DNA of 64,000 bases from the NCBI GenBank assembly GCA_041393395.1, contig JAWKKG010000002.1, positions 434,001 to 498,000 of the forward strand, given 5' to 3'. The translations under genes were made by a program, and so were the position numbers. This stretch comes from JAGQIB01 sp041393395. GTDB lineage: Bacteria; ARS69. The number at the start of each line of letters is the position of its first letter. The stretch's first letter is position 1. The notes under the pieces were generated by a model, which saw only the letters and a list, made by a program, of their open reading frames with translations, did no database searches and was not told where the DNA came from. Shown one piece after another: positions 9,663 to 18,270 of the stretch.

Positions 9663-10393
9663 CGCGCATCGTTCGGGCGGCCGCCGGTCCGGGGCTGGCC
9701 CTCGTCGTACTGGTTCTCTCCGGCTGCGGCAGCACGGCGCCCCTGGCGCCGCGAGAGATCGGCTACGTTGCGCAGCCCGGATGCGATGCCTTTCCGCGCG
9801 GCGAGCGGTACGTCGCCGACCGGTTCCGTCCGTCCGGCATTGCGTTCGCGATCGCGGACTCCGTCACGGTGGCCGCGGATCCGACGAAGCCGTTCCTGCT
9901 CCTCGATTGGGGCTACCCCACGGAGCTCCGCGACTACGCGATCGAGCAGCTCGGCGAGCTCGCGCGCGACGACTACGTGTTCGCGCTCCACTCCGTGATG
10001 GTGCAGGCACCGGGCGCGCCCACGTTCGACATCGCAGGCTACACGTTCGTCGACTCCCTCGGGGTCTGGCCGGATCTCGCGGTCGTGGTCACGGACGCGA
10101 TCGAGCGCCGTTTCCACCGGAGTGCGGTGCGCGACGCGATCGCCTCGACGACGGTCCACGAGCTGGGGCACGCCTTCGGCATTCGCGGCGAGCCCTACCG
10201 CGGCCCGGCCGGGCGTCTCCGGGAGCACGGCCGCGGCGGCTGCGTGATGTGGGGGCTCACCGACGATGCGGACGGTCGCCTGTGGCTGACCGATCCCACG
10301 TTCTACCCGCAGCCCGAGTGGCTGTGGCCCTTCCACGGCGGATTCTGCGAGGTTTGCCGGGGGATCCTCCGGTCCGCGAATCCGGTGCCGTGA
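9659..10393 (+). CDS. Lipoprotein with archaemetzincin-like zinc metalloprotease motif
   Basis: 244 residues from a GTG that overlaps the preceding stop. A signal peptide ends in the lipobox 'LVLSGC' (Cys23), so the mature protein should be lipid-anchored. The catalytic motif 'TTVHELGHAFGIR' places His167, Glu168 and His171. His190 is followed by 'GRGGCVMWG' and about 30 residues later by 'CEVC'. Archaemetzincins (M54) have HExxHxxGxxHCx4CxM and a downstream CxxC, so the order of elements matches. Here about 13 residues are inserted before the third His, and the Cys directly after that His is missing. Probably an active zinc peptidase, but the third ligand should be checked. The upstream secreted protein may be a partner. 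Confidence 0.82.
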   Translation: MTRIVRAAAGPGLALVVLVLSGCGSTAPLAPREIGYVAQPGCDAFPRGERYVADRFRPSGIAFAIADSVTVAADPTKPFLLLDWGYPTELRDYAIEQLGELARDDYVFALHSVMVQAPGAPTFDIAGYTFVDSLGVWPDLAVVVTDAIERRFHRSAVRDAIASTTVHELGHAFGIRGEPYRGPAGRLREHGRGGCVMWGLTDDADGRLWLTDPTFYPQPEWLWPFHGGFCEVCRGILRSANPVP

Positions 10394-10480
10394 GCCCCCC
10401 CGAGCTTTCCCCGGGGACCCGTGTGCGCTCGTCGGACCGGGAGGCGTTCCTGTAGCGAACCCCGAACGGAGGAGCCTCCC

Positions 10481-11932
10481 GTGCATTCCGTCTCCACGCA
10501 CCCACTGCCCCTGGCCACTTTCGCGGCCGCCCTGCTGGCGCTGAGCCCCGGAGCGGCGCGAGCCCTCTCGGTCATCGACGACTTCGAGGTCGGCTCGTTC
10601 AACCAGTCGACGACCTCGCTCAGCACCTCGCTTCAGAACATCAACAACGTGGCGCACTGCATCTCGCCGTACCGGACGACGATCCTGTCGTCGTCCTCCG
10701 GCCTGAGCATCTCCGCGGCGAACTCCACCAGTCATGCGACCGACGATCAGGCCGAGATCACCCTTCAGGGTCTCTCCGCGCTCGGCTGCAAGTACGAGTT
10801 CGACTCCCCGATCGACCTCACGCAAGGGGACTTCTGGGATCGGATCCGCATGAGCGTCCAGCTCGGGCAGGGGAGCGCGAGCGTCACGATGATCGTGTTC
10901 CTGTGGGGAGAGGACTTCGCGTGGGAGGCCGTCCAGAAGAACAACGTCTCCTCCGGCACGACGACGTTCTTCCTGAGCGAGTTCTCCTCGATCGACGTCA
11001 CGAAGGTCCGCGCGATCCAGGTGTCGACGAAGATCGCCACCGGAGATCGCTACGTCGAGCTGGATGACATCCGCCTCGCGCGCAGTCCGTGGCTCGCGGT
11101 CTGGGACTTCGCGTACCTCGGGCCGATCCAGTCGATCTGGAACGTGATGTACGGCGGTCCGGACAGCGAGCCGTCGCGCCGCGCCGCGCTCGAGCTCGTG
11201 GAGGGAGGCCTCCCGGTCGAGGAGATGCGATTCGAGCGGCGGGCGGACGAGACCCCCGGCGTCGGGATGTGGTGGAACGGAGAGTCCACGATGCCTCAGA
11301 CCACGACGTGGAAGTACAAGTTCTCGTTCGAGGGCGTGACCGAGTCGGCCGCCCTCGTGGGAGAGCCGCGGGTGACGCTCGGTTCCGGCGGCGCCCTGGT
11401 GGAGTACGACCTCGAGTACCTCGGACGCGGGGTCGACACGTCGCGCGAGTGGATCCGCTTCGACATTCCGGAAGAGCAGCTGCTCGCGATCACGGATCTG
11501 GTCGCGGAACCCCTGGTGGGTACGCCGGAGAACGGATTGCTCCTCACGCTGACGGTCGATGCGGAACGCGAAGGTTCCTCGGACGCTCCGCTGCTCATGA
11601 TCGCGCTGGACGGAGAGCGCTCGGACACGCCCGGCTCGACGCCGGTGCCCGAACCGCAGGACACGCGAATCGCGTCGACGCTCGAAGCCGTGCCGAGTGT
11701 GGCGCGGGCCGGCACGACGTTCCGCGCCGCGCGCGCTCCTTCGGTCGCGACGTCGCTCGACGTCTTCGACGTGAACGGACGCCGCGTGCGCACGCTCTCG
11801 TGGAGCGCCGACGCGCCCGAGCTGTTCTGGGACGGCCGGGATGCCGCCGGCCGGAGCGTGGCTCCCGGGGTCTACTGGGCCCGTTCCGCCGCGACGAGCG
11901 ATGCCGTCGCGAAGGTGGTGGTCGTGCGCTAG
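10481..11932 (+). CDS. Secreted protein of unknown function with C-terminal FlgD-like module
   Basis: 483 residues from a GTG with a strong GGAGGAG site six bases upstream. The signal peptide ends around 'SPGAARALS'. The N-terminal part ('VIDDFEVGSFN', 'LDDIRLAR') resembles a carbohydrate-binding-like jelly roll as found in secreted beta-rich proteins; the middle ('MRFERRADETPGVGMWWNGE', 'DTSREWIRFDIPEEQLLAITD') is not recognised. The last ~80 residues are the FlgD-like module ('VFDVNGRRVRTLSW', 'FWDGRDAAGRSVAPGVYWAR', 'AKVVVVR'). Its tail is the closest in wording to the orphan tail at 18271. A strong hairpin terminator follows at 11968. Confidence 0.85.
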   Translation: MHSVSTHPLPLATFAAALLALSPGAARALSVIDDFEVGSFNQSTTSLSTSLQNINNVAHCISPYRTTILSSSSGLSISAANSTSHATDDQAEITLQGLSALGCKYEFDSPIDLTQGDFWDRIRMSVQLGQGSASVTMIVFLWGEDFAWEAVQKNNVSSGTTTFFLSEFSSIDVTKVRAIQVSTKIATGDRYVELDDIRLARSPWLAVWDFAYLGPIQSIWNVMYGGPDSEPSRRAALELVEGGLPVEEMRFERRADETPGVGMWWNGESTMPQTTTWKYKFSFEGVTESAALVGEPRVTLGSGGALVEYDLEYLGRGVDTSREWIRFDIPEEQLLAITDLVAEPLVGTPENGLLLTLTVDAEREGSSDAPLLMIALDGERSDTPGSTPVPEPQDTRIASTLEAVPSVARAGTTFRAARAPSVATSLDVFDVNGRRVRTLSWSADAPELFWDGRDAAGRSVAPGVYWARSAATSDAVAKVVVVR

Positions 11933-11967
11933 CCGCGATCGCGACGGGAGCGAGGCAGAAGGGTGAG

Positions 11968-11993
11968 GCACCCGCCGGGGATCCGGCGGGTGC
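11968..11993. terminator. Intrinsic terminator hairpin, probably bidirectional
   Basis: A perfect 11-bp stem, GCACCCGCCGG / CCGGCGGGTGC, with a GGAT loop is followed by TTT. It lies 35 bp after the stop at 11932 and 9 bp beyond the end of the convergent gene at 12003, so it can serve both. Confidence 0.8.
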
Positions 11994-12002
11994 TTTCCCG
12001 TA

Positions 12003-12410
12003 TCAGCGCGGTCGCACCACGAACGAGCCGATCAGGAGTGCCGTCCCCACTGCGGCGATCACGATACCGATCGGCCACACGGACTCGCGGGGTGCGACGC
12101 TCGCAAGGAATCCCGCGAACGCGACACCTCCCAGCGCGAGCGCGAGTCCCACGATGAGCAGTACCTGAGAGCGTCGGGTCTGCCGCTGCTCGAACGTGAG
12201 CTCTCCTTCGTCCGCCGGCATCTCGAGCGGGGGGAGGCGGGTGGGATCGACTCCGCGCTCCAGCGCAGCGAGGCGTTCCCGGTGGTGGATCTCGATCATT
12301 CGCTGGCGGGCGTTCGCCTTGAGGACTCCCTTGGTGATGCCGCCGATCATCGCGAGGATCGGCAGGGCCAGCAGGAATCCGGTGGCGATGAGGGGGGCGA
12401 TCTCATCCAT
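12003..12410 (-). CDS. DUF6249-like small membrane protein
   Basis: 135 residues with three predicted membrane spans: near 5-25 ('LIATGFLLALPILAMIGGI'), 82-101 ('VLLIVGLALALGGVAFAGFL') and 111-132. Between the first and second is a charged stretch 'RQRMIEIHHRERLAALERGVD' and 'PPLEMP'. This order (TM, 'HRERxAxLERG', two TMs) is typical of the DUF6249 proteins often found beside ECF sigma/anti-sigma genes. The function is unknown. It is divergent from the sigma factor gene at 12545, with which it shares a 134-bp intergenic region. Confidence 0.8.
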   Translation of the reverse strand: MDEIAPLIATGFLLALPILAMIGGITKGVLKANARQRMIEIHHRERLAALERGVDPTRLPPLEMPADEGELTFEQRQTRRSQVLLIVGLALALGGVAFAGFLASVAPRESVWPIGIVIAAVGTALLIGSFVVRPR

Positions 12411-12544
12411 GGCATACTCCGTGGGTGCTCGGGTGGTGTCCGTTCGTTCACCCCCTGGGACGCCCCCGGGCCGGGGGGAGGTTTCGTGCGATCGCAGGAA
12501 ATCGTCGAAACCGAAGTGATCCGGTCAACGTCCCAGAGAGAGAC

Positions 12545-13195
12545 ATGTCGACTCTGACGCTTCCCCTTCCCTTCCTTGCGGCCGCGAGCCGCCCGCTGAC
12601 CGCCGTCGGTCCGACGGACGCGGCGGGCGAAGTCCGGGCGGTTTCCGAGTCGGGGGAGGCGGCCTGGCTGGACTCGGCCCGCGGCGGCGACTCCGAGGCC
12701 TTCGGGCGCCTCGTCGCTCTTCATGCGGACCGGGTGTACGAGACGGTGCTGCGGATCCTTCGGTCGCGGGAGGCGGCCGAGGAGGTGGCCCAGGACGCGT
12801 TCGTGCGGGCCTGGCAGGCGTTGCCCTCGTTCCGGGGCGATTCCCGCTTCTCCACCTGGCTCTACACGATCGCCACGCGCCGGGCGCTGGACGTCGCGAG
12901 GAGCGAGAAGCGCCGCCGCGATCGAGTGGAAACGGTGGAGTCGGCCACACTGGAGCGGGCGCCCGCGGCCGGGGGCCGCGAACCGGCCGAGCTGCGACGA
13001 CTGGAGCGGATCCTGACCGAGCTCGAGCCGGTCCGCCGCGCCGTGATCACGTTGCACTATCTGCGCGACTTCCCGGTGACCGAGGTGGCGGAGATCCTGG
13101 ATCTGCCCGAGGGCACGGTGAAGACGCACCTGTACCGCGCTCGGGCAGCTCTGCGTGCAGCCTGGGAGAGAGAGGCGAGCCGTGAACTGCTCTGA
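12545..13195 (+). CDS. RpoE-like ECF sigma factor
   Basis: 216 residues from ATG 12545 (AGAGAG upstream). Region 2 is clear ('FGRLVALHADRVYETVLRIL', 'AEEVAQDAFVRAWQALPSF', 'FSTWLYTIATRRALD'). Region 4 ends with 'LPEGTVKTHLYRARAALR', the classic RpoE helix-turn-helix. An unusual ~35-residue N-terminal extension precedes region 2. The gene overlaps the downstream anti-sigma gene by 14 bp, the normal arrangement for a sigma/anti-sigma pair. The pair may regulate itself and the neighbouring NfeD/QmcA-like genes (inference). Confidence 0.95.
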   Translation: MSTLTLPLPFLAAASRPLTAVGPTDAAGEVRAVSESGEAAWLDSARGGDSEAFGRLVALHADRVYETVLRILRSREAAEEVAQDAFVRAWQALPSFRGDSRFSTWLYTIATRRALDVARSEKRRRDRVETVESATLERAPAAGGREPAELRRLERILTELEPVRRAVITLHYLRDFPVTEVAEILDLPEGTVKTHLYRARAALRAAWEREASRELL

Positions 13196-13694
13196 GTACG
13201 GGGACTGGCTCGATGCGGGGCGCCCCACCGGTGAGCGGGCCGCGGCGGAAGCGCACGCCGCGGCCTGCGCACCGTGCGCCGCCGCCGCGGAGCGGGATGC
13301 GGCGCTCGGGAGCCTGCTCGCGCAACGGTTCGCGGTGGCATCTCCGGACTTCACCGCCTCCGTTCTCGCGCGTCTGCCCGCGGCGCGGCGAGATTTCGTG
13401 CCGGAGAGCCCGCCCGATCCTTACCCGTGGTTCGTGCAGATCCTGCTCGAACCGTCCACGGTGCTCGGGCTCGTACTCGGCGGCTTGTATGCGATGTGGG
13501 TCGGTGACCTGTGGAGCGCGGTGAGGTCCGTGGCGACGGGCGGGGTCGCCCGCTGGCTCGACGCGCTCGCGATCTTCCCGGCCGATGTCGCCGTCGGGCT
13601 TGCGTGGGCGTCGCTGGGGATCGTGGTCGCCGGCGCGTCCTGGCTCGCGTACCGAGTGGCGGCCGCGGCGAGCGGCGACGCACCGGTGCACTGA
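13182..13694 (+). CDS. Zinc-binding anti-sigma factor (putative zf-HC2 type)
   Basis: 170 residues from GTG 13182 (GAGAGGCGAG upstream). The N-terminus has the H-x3-C-x2-C signature 'AHAAACAPC' of zinc-binding anti-sigma domains, expected to clamp the sigma factor encoded just upstream. Two hydrophobic spans follow: about 'ILLEPSTVLGLVLGGLYAMWVGDLW' and 'VAVGLAWASLGIVVAGASWLAYRV'. It is therefore an inner-membrane anti-sigma factor with the sigma-binding part in the cytosol. It overlaps the sigma gene by 14 bp, suggesting balanced co-expression. Confidence 0.9.
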   Translation: MNCSEYGDWLDAGRPTGERAAAEAHAAACAPCAAAAERDAALGSLLAQRFAVASPDFTASVLARLPAARRDFVPESPPDPYPWFVQILLEPSTVLGLVLGGLYAMWVGDLWSAVRSVATGGVARWLDALAIFPADVAVGLAWASLGIVVAGASWLAYRVAAAASGDAPVH

Positions 13695-13776
13695 CGGCCG
13701 TTCGGCCGCGATAACGGTGGCCGTCTCCTCGGCTGCGGCGCTATCTTCGACCCGATTGCAACCTCCGGAGGCTCCC

Positions 13777-14205
13777 GTGAGCTGGTGGATCTGGATCGTT
13801 CTCGGTGCACTCCTGCTCGGCGCCGAGGTGGTGTTCACTACGGACTTCTGGCTCGTTTTCTTCGGCGCCTCCGCGCTCGTGGTCGGCCTGCTCGGCGCCT
13901 TCGGTGTCGTGCTGAGTGCGCCGCTGCAGTGGGGGCTGTTCGCGCTCGTCGCGGTGGTCGGTCTGGCCGCGTACCGCGGGCCGCTCAAACGGCGACTCGC
14001 CCGAGCGGATCGCGAGATGGGGCCCGAGCTCGTGGGCGAGGCGGCCGTCGCGCGAGTCGAGCTCGCCGGGGGACAGCGGGGGAAGGTGGAGCTCCGGGGC
14101 ACGATCTGGGACGCGCGCAACGAAGGGCCGGATGCGATCGCCGAGGGCGGGCGGTGTCAGGTCGTTCGCGTGGATGGACTCACGCTCACCGTCCGTTCCG
14201 AGTGA
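13777..14205 (+). CDS. NfeD-like membrane protein with OB-fold domain
   Basis: 142 residues from GTG 13777 with CGGAG upstream. Two or three hydrophobic segments ('WWIWIVLGALLLGAEVVF', 'LVFFGASALVVGLLGAFGVVL', 'LQWGLFALVAVVGLAAY') are followed by a soluble beta-rich domain ('LVGEAAVARVELAGGQRGKVELRGTIW' ... 'CQVVRVDGLTLTV'), the NfeD C-terminal OB fold. Short NfeD proteins normally pair with an SPFH/stomatin partner, and that partner is the next gene, 22 bp downstream. Together they probably form a membrane-microdomain complex linked to membrane integrity. Confidence 0.9.
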   Translation: MSWWIWIVLGALLLGAEVVFTTDFWLVFFGASALVVGLLGAFGVVLSAPLQWGLFALVAVVGLAAYRGPLKRRLARADREMGPELVGEAAVARVELAGGQRGKVELRGTIWDARNEGPDAIAEGGRCQVVRVDGLTLTVRSE

Positions 14206-14227
14206 GAGCGGACCGCGGAGAGATGAC

Positions 14228-15160
14228 ATGGAAACCCTGATTCCCGTCGTCGTCGTCGTCGTGATCGTGTTGATCACGGTCGCGCGGACCGCGATCGTCG
14301 TGCCACAGCAGTCCGCGTACGTGGTCGAGTACCTCGGCAAGTACCGCAAGACGCTGCACGCCGGCTTCCACATCCTCGTGCCGTTCGTGGAGAAGGTGGC
14401 CTACAAGCACAGCCTCAAGGAAATCGCGCGCGATATCCCGGAGCAGATCTGCATCACGCGGGACAACGTCCAGGTGGGCGTGGACGGTGTGCTCTATCTC
14501 AAGGTGCTCGATGCGCAGCGCGCGTCCTACGGGATCGCCGATTACGTGTTCGCGATCGCCCAGCTCGCGCAGACCACGCTCCGCAGTGAGATCGGCAAGA
14601 TCGACCTCGACAAGACGTTCGAGGAACGCGCGGCGATCAACATGTCCGTGGTGCATGAGCTCGACAAGGCGTCCGAGCCGTGGGGAGTCAAGGTCCTCCG
14701 CTACGAGATCAAGAACATCAATCCGCCGCACGACGTTCTCAGTGCGATGGAGAAGCAGATGCGCGCGGAGCGGGAGAAGCGCGCCACCGTGTTGACGTCC
14801 GAAGGCGAGCGCGACGCGCAGATCAACCGGGCGGAGGGCGAGAAGCAGCGCCTGATCAAGGAGTCCGAGGCGAAGCGCCAGCAGCAGATCAACGAGGCGG
14901 AGGGCGAGGCCGAGGCGATCCTCGCCGTCGCCCAGGCGACCGCGGAAGGGCTGCGCCAGGTCGCGACGGCGCTCGACGCCCCGGGCGGTACCGAGGCGAT
15001 GCGCCTGCGGGTGGCCGAGCAGTACGTCTCCGAGTTCGGGCGACTCGCGAAGGCGGGGAACACGCTCGTCCTGCCCGCGAACCTCAGCGACGTGGGCAGC
15101 ATGATCGCCCTTGCGACGAACCTCGTGAAGGATCGCGGGGGAGAGCGGCCGGCCGGCTAG
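14228..15160 (+). CDS. SPFH/stomatin family protein (QmcA-like)
   Basis: 310 residues with an N-terminal membrane anchor ('LIPVVVVVVIVLITVARTAIVV') and a full band-7 domain: 'VVPQQSAYVVEYLGKY', 'AGFHILVPFVEKVAYKHSLKE', 'TRDNVQVGVDGVLYLKV', 'AQTTLRSEIGKIDLDKTFEER', 'WGVKVLRYEIKNI'. A coiled-coil segment rich in Glu, Lys and Gln (about residues 180-245) and a C-terminal helix follow. It matches QmcA/YbbK in length and order and forms a unit with the NfeD-like gene 22 bp upstream. It is expected to oligomerise at the inner membrane. Confidence 0.95.
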   Translation: METLIPVVVVVVIVLITVARTAIVVPQQSAYVVEYLGKYRKTLHAGFHILVPFVEKVAYKHSLKEIARDIPEQICITRDNVQVGVDGVLYLKVLDAQRASYGIADYVFAIAQLAQTTLRSEIGKIDLDKTFEERAAINMSVVHELDKASEPWGVKVLRYEIKNINPPHDVLSAMEKQMRAEREKRATVLTSEGERDAQINRAEGEKQRLIKESEAKRQQQINEAEGEAEAILAVAQATAEGLRQVATALDAPGGTEAMRLRVAEQYVSEFGRLAKAGNTLVLPANLSDVGSMIALATNLVKDRGGERPAG

Positions 15161-15222
15161 GCAGTTCGCCGCGGCGAATCACAGGAGGGGCGGCCGAGCC
15201 GATCTCGCCCCGGGGACGCGAA

Positions 15223-15909
15223 ATGAACGGGCGATGCGTCATGCTCCTGCTCGCGGTGTTCCTCGCCGCGCCGGCGACCGGTGCCGCCGGCGGAACGTAC
15301 GAGTACGTCGGCGCGTTCGACGGCGCGGTCTGGACTTCCGGCACCCTCGCCACGATGGGAGTCGGAGACAGTCTCTCGATCGTCGGCACGTTCGTTCCGT
15401 CCAGCGGCGAGTGGGTCGCCGTCCCCTGGGACACTGCCGGCTACGACTACACGTTCTGGATCCACGGGTGGGCGGCGGAAGTCGTGACGGAGGACTCCGC
15501 GAGGCGGAACGTGGTCCTGGTCGGTCCGGGGCGAATCGATCTGTACCGGGAGCCGGTTCCGGCGCAGTTCGACTACGGCGTGTACCCGCCGAACGCGACG
15601 TGTCCGGCTTCGTTTGCGGACGGGGAGCTCGTGCTGAGGACCGAGGCGACGAGTGGCCTCGTCTCCCTCCATCTCGCGAGCGGCATCTTCACGCTGTCCC
15701 TGGGCGACGCGACGTACGTCGCCGGCCTCTACCTGTCCGACGTGCTGACGGAGTGCGGCGTCTGCGCGGCCGATCTCGACTTCACCGGAGCGACCTCGCA
15801 AACCGCGCCCGCCGGATTCGATGCGCCCGTCACCGGGCACTTCTTCAACACGTCCGGGGTCGGTGTCGAGTCGGAATCGTGGGGGCGTACGAAGGCGAGC
15901 TACCGCTGA
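15223..15909 (+). CDS. Secreted protein of unknown function ending in SWGRxKxxYR motif
   Basis: 228 residues from ATG 15223. A clear signal peptide ('MLLLAVFLAAPATGAAGG') precedes a beta-rich domain with no recognised family; the segments 'GTFVPSSGEWVAVPWDTAGYDYTFW' read like the choice-of-anchor secreted sandwiches seen near PEP-CTERM proteins. The protein ends 'ESESWGRTKASYR'. Almost the same ending closes the two beta-helix proteins at 29331 and 30607, despite no other similarity. The gene follows the QmcA-like gene by 62 bp on the same strand but lacks an obvious functional link to it. Confidence 0.78.
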   Translation: MNGRCVMLLLAVFLAAPATGAAGGTYEYVGAFDGAVWTSGTLATMGVGDSLSIVGTFVPSSGEWVAVPWDTAGYDYTFWIHGWAAEVVTEDSARRNVVLVGPGRIDLYREPVPAQFDYGVYPPNATCPASFADGELVLRTEATSGLVSLHLASGIFTLSLGDATYVAGLYLSDVLTECGVCAADLDFTGATSQTAPAGFDAPVTGHFFNTSGVGVESESWGRTKASYR

Positions 15910-15957
15910 GGTCGCGGGAGCCAGATCGCCATTTCGTGGCGCGCCTGGATGGGCCGA

Positions 15958-17124
15958 TCAGCGCGAGCCGATCGACCCCATTACGGCGATCATGTCGTTG
16001 TGGGCCGTCGCCCCGACCGCGTCCCCCGCGACGTTCGTGAGCCCCTTCGAGTAGCGGAGGTCCACACCGAAGCTGCGTCCGCCCACCGCGAAGTCCACGC
16101 CGCCGCCCAGCACGAGGCCGAGATCGAACGTGTTGACCTCGTTCTTCACGTCGAGCTCGATCTCGCTGTCGGCACCCGTGAGCTTGGAGCTCGCGGAGAG
16201 GTTCACGGCCATCGAGGGGCCGAAGAACAACGACGGCCGCGCCGGAGAGTCGTGCAGGAAGCCGACCTTGGCGAGTACGGGCACGTCGATGTAGCTCATC
16301 TTGGTGGTGGCGGTGTAGCCCGGTCCGGACTCCGTGTCGCCCTTCACCGTGTACAGCGCCTCGGTCTGCAGCGAGAAGCGACGGTTGAGCGGCATGCCCC
16401 ACCATGCGCCGACCGCGAAGCTGTTCAACGTGTCGCTCTCCTCGAGCTCGACCGGGTCGACACTCAGGTTCGACATGTTCATGCCGCCCTTCACGCCGAA
16501 GTGATACGGGCTCGGGGAGTCGTCCTCGTAATCGTCGTCCATCGTTCGCGAGATCAGCGACATGCCCCGCGTGATCTCGGAGTCCGTCGCGGTCGAGGTC
16601 GTGGTCGTCGGGACGGATGCGGTCGGCGCCGGCACCGTCGAGCTGACGGTGAGCCCCGGCGCGGCCGTCGACGTTTCCGATCGACTCGCGTCCGGAGCCG
16701 GAGTGACCGGTGTCGGATCCGCGGTTGCCGCGGCGCTCACTTCGGGCGTCGCCGTGGGCTGCGGCGCCGCGCTCTCCGGTTCGGCCGCGGGGGCGGGGTC
16801 CGCCGCCGGCGCCGCGGTCTCCGGCGTCTCTTCCACGGGCGCGGAACCGGTGTCGGAGATCCGGATGGACTGGGCGGGGGCCGACTGCACCTTCGGCGTG
16901 ATCTTGTCCCGCACGATCTTGAACACGCGGTCCCGCGAGATCGACACGACCTTGCCCTTGTCGGTCGTGATCTCCACGGAGCCTTTGGTCTCCTTCGTGA
17001 TCTTGCCGGATACGGACTCGATTCCGCTCCGCCCCGACTTCTCGTAGTAGACGGTATCCGCGCGCGTGATCGCCGGCGCCATGAGGACGAGGGCGGCGGC
17101 GAGCGGGAGAAGGACTGCTTTCAC
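15958..17124 (-). CDS. Outer-membrane beta-barrel protein (PorT-like) with low-complexity linker
   Basis: 388 residues from a GTG at 17124 ('VKAVLLPLAAALVLMAPAITRA' signal peptide). A small N-terminal domain ('GKITKETKGSVEITTDKGKVVSISRDRVFKIVRD') is joined by a roughly 110-residue Ala/Pro/Thr/Glu-rich linker to a C-terminal beta-barrel ('YHFGVKGGMNMSNLSVDP', 'YIDVPVLAKVGF', 'LGLVLGGGVDFAVGGRSFGVDLRYSKGL') typical of PF13568 outer-membrane barrels. It is probably an outer-membrane protein with a periplasmic domain. The linker's composition makes exact alignment unreliable. It is read with the lipoprotein gene 83 bp upstream or from its own promoter. Confidence 0.85.
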   Translation of the reverse strand: MKAVLLPLAAALVLMAPAITRADTVYYEKSGRSGIESVSGKITKETKGSVEITTDKGKVVSISRDRVFKIVRDKITPKVQSAPAQSIRISDTGSAPVEETPETAAPAADPAPAAEPESAAPQPTATPEVSAAATADPTPVTPAPDASRSETSTAAPGLTVSSTVPAPTASVPTTTTSTATDSEITRGMSLISRTMDDDYEDDSPSPYHFGVKGGMNMSNLSVDPVELEESDTLNSFAVGAWWGMPLNRRFSLQTEALYTVKGDTESGPGYTATTKMSYIDVPVLAKVGFLHDSPARPSLFFGPSMAVNLSASSKLTGADSEIELDVKNEVNTFDLGLVLGGGVDFAVGGRSFGVDLRYSKGLTNVAGDAVGATAHNDMIAVMGSIGSR

Positions 17125-17207
17125 TGGAACCCACCCGGGTTGGGGGAACTTCCCGTTTCTGGACTCGGTGGGCCGCTCGACACGGCGAGCGCCACCCACC
17201 ATTCGAT

Positions 17208-18152
17208 CTACTTCGTGGTCGGTCCGACGCGACGATCCTGGGCTGCCCGCAGCGGTGTCGGCATCGGCCCCGCCGTCCGCGTGAACGAATCGATCAGCAC
17301 TCCGCTCCCGAATCCGCCGGCGTCGCCGGCGCCCGTGAACGTGCCGTGGTGGATCGAGATGTCGCCGCCGTTGTTGATGAGCACCGTGTACTTCGTCTGC
17401 GAGAAGCTGCAGTTGCTCCAGTAGTCCACGCGCACGGTGTACGTGCCCAGAGGTGCCGCGCCGACCCCCCAGGTGATGTTCTCGTTGCGCACGCCATCCG
17501 TGAAGCAGCCCGCGTTCGAGTCGAGGTCGAGCTGGCCGCCGCTCGGCGAGGAGCGATCGGCCCAGTAGATCTCGTAGCCGATCGGGTCCACGACGTGGAG
17601 ATCCACGTCGGCGTCGGTGTCCCAGGCGACGGTGACCTGGATGTCGCCCGAGCCCACGGTCAGGGCCTCGAATCCGTTCGTGGCCATGCTCCCGACGTTG
17701 CCATTGTCGTCCGCCGCCGCGACGTAGAGCTCGAACTCGGAGACCGGCAGGACCTGCGGAAACGTGATGAGCAGATCCGCAGAGCTCGTCGGCGCCGCGA
17801 GGGCGACCTCGTAGAAGCCCGTCACGGGAATGAAGAGCTGCGAGGCCGGAGCGCTGCCGGCCAAGTACACGGTCTGGAACGGCGTCGTCGCCGACAGGTG
17901 CAACGTGGCGGTGCCACCGTTCACGATCGTCGGGTGGCTGTCGACCTCGAGCGTCGGGCCGCCGCGCATCGGGCGCGGGATCGCGTGGGTCTGCAACTCG
18001 CCTTGCGTGCTCTCGATCGAGGCGGAGGCGACGAAGTCCGCGATGGTCTGACCGTCCGTCGACGGTGAGGAGGGATCCTGGCTACATGCCCCGAGACCGA
18101 GCGAGAGCGCGGCAAAGGAGGCGGCAAGCCGGATCGAGCGAGTGGACTGCAC
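17208..18152 (-). CDS. Lipoprotein with DUF2135/YfaP-like domain
   Basis: 314 residues from GTG 18152 (GAGG upstream). The signal peptide ends at the lipobox 'LGLGAC', giving a lipid-anchored protein. After a linker there is a beta-sandwich region ('PTIVNGGTATLHLSAT'). Next comes a YfaP/DUF2135-like domain with 'VAWDTDADVDLHVVDPIGYEIYW', 'GGQLDLDSNAGCFTDG' and 'TYTVRVDYWSNCS'; this family is found in secreted proteins with a metal-binding acidic loop. Two Cys residues ('NAGCFTDG', 'SNCSFS') could form a disulphide. The C-terminus is basic ('RAAQDRRVGPTTK') and lacks the FlgD module. Confidence 0.8.
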   Translation of the reverse strand: MQSTRSIRLAASFAALSLGLGACSQDPSSPSTDGQTIADFVASASIESTQGELQTHAIPRPMRGGPTLEVDSHPTIVNGGTATLHLSATTPFQTVYLAGSAPASQLFIPVTGFYEVALAAPTSSADLLITFPQVLPVSEFELYVAAADDNGNVGSMATNGFEALTVGSGDIQVTVAWDTDADVDLHVVDPIGYEIYWADRSSPSGGQLDLDSNAGCFTDGVRNENITWGVGAAPLGTYTVRVDYWSNCSFSQTKYTVLINNGGDISIHHGTFTGAGDAGGFGSGVLIDSFTRTAGPMPTPLRAAQDRRVGPTTK

Positions 18153-18270
18153 GGCATCGACCTCGGATGGGATGGATGGAAACTCGGATTCCATCCCGAA
18201 AATCGGCCGATCCCGGGGGGCACTTGAGGCGGGCCGGCGGACCCTCCCGGGTCGCCCGCCCGCCGAACGG

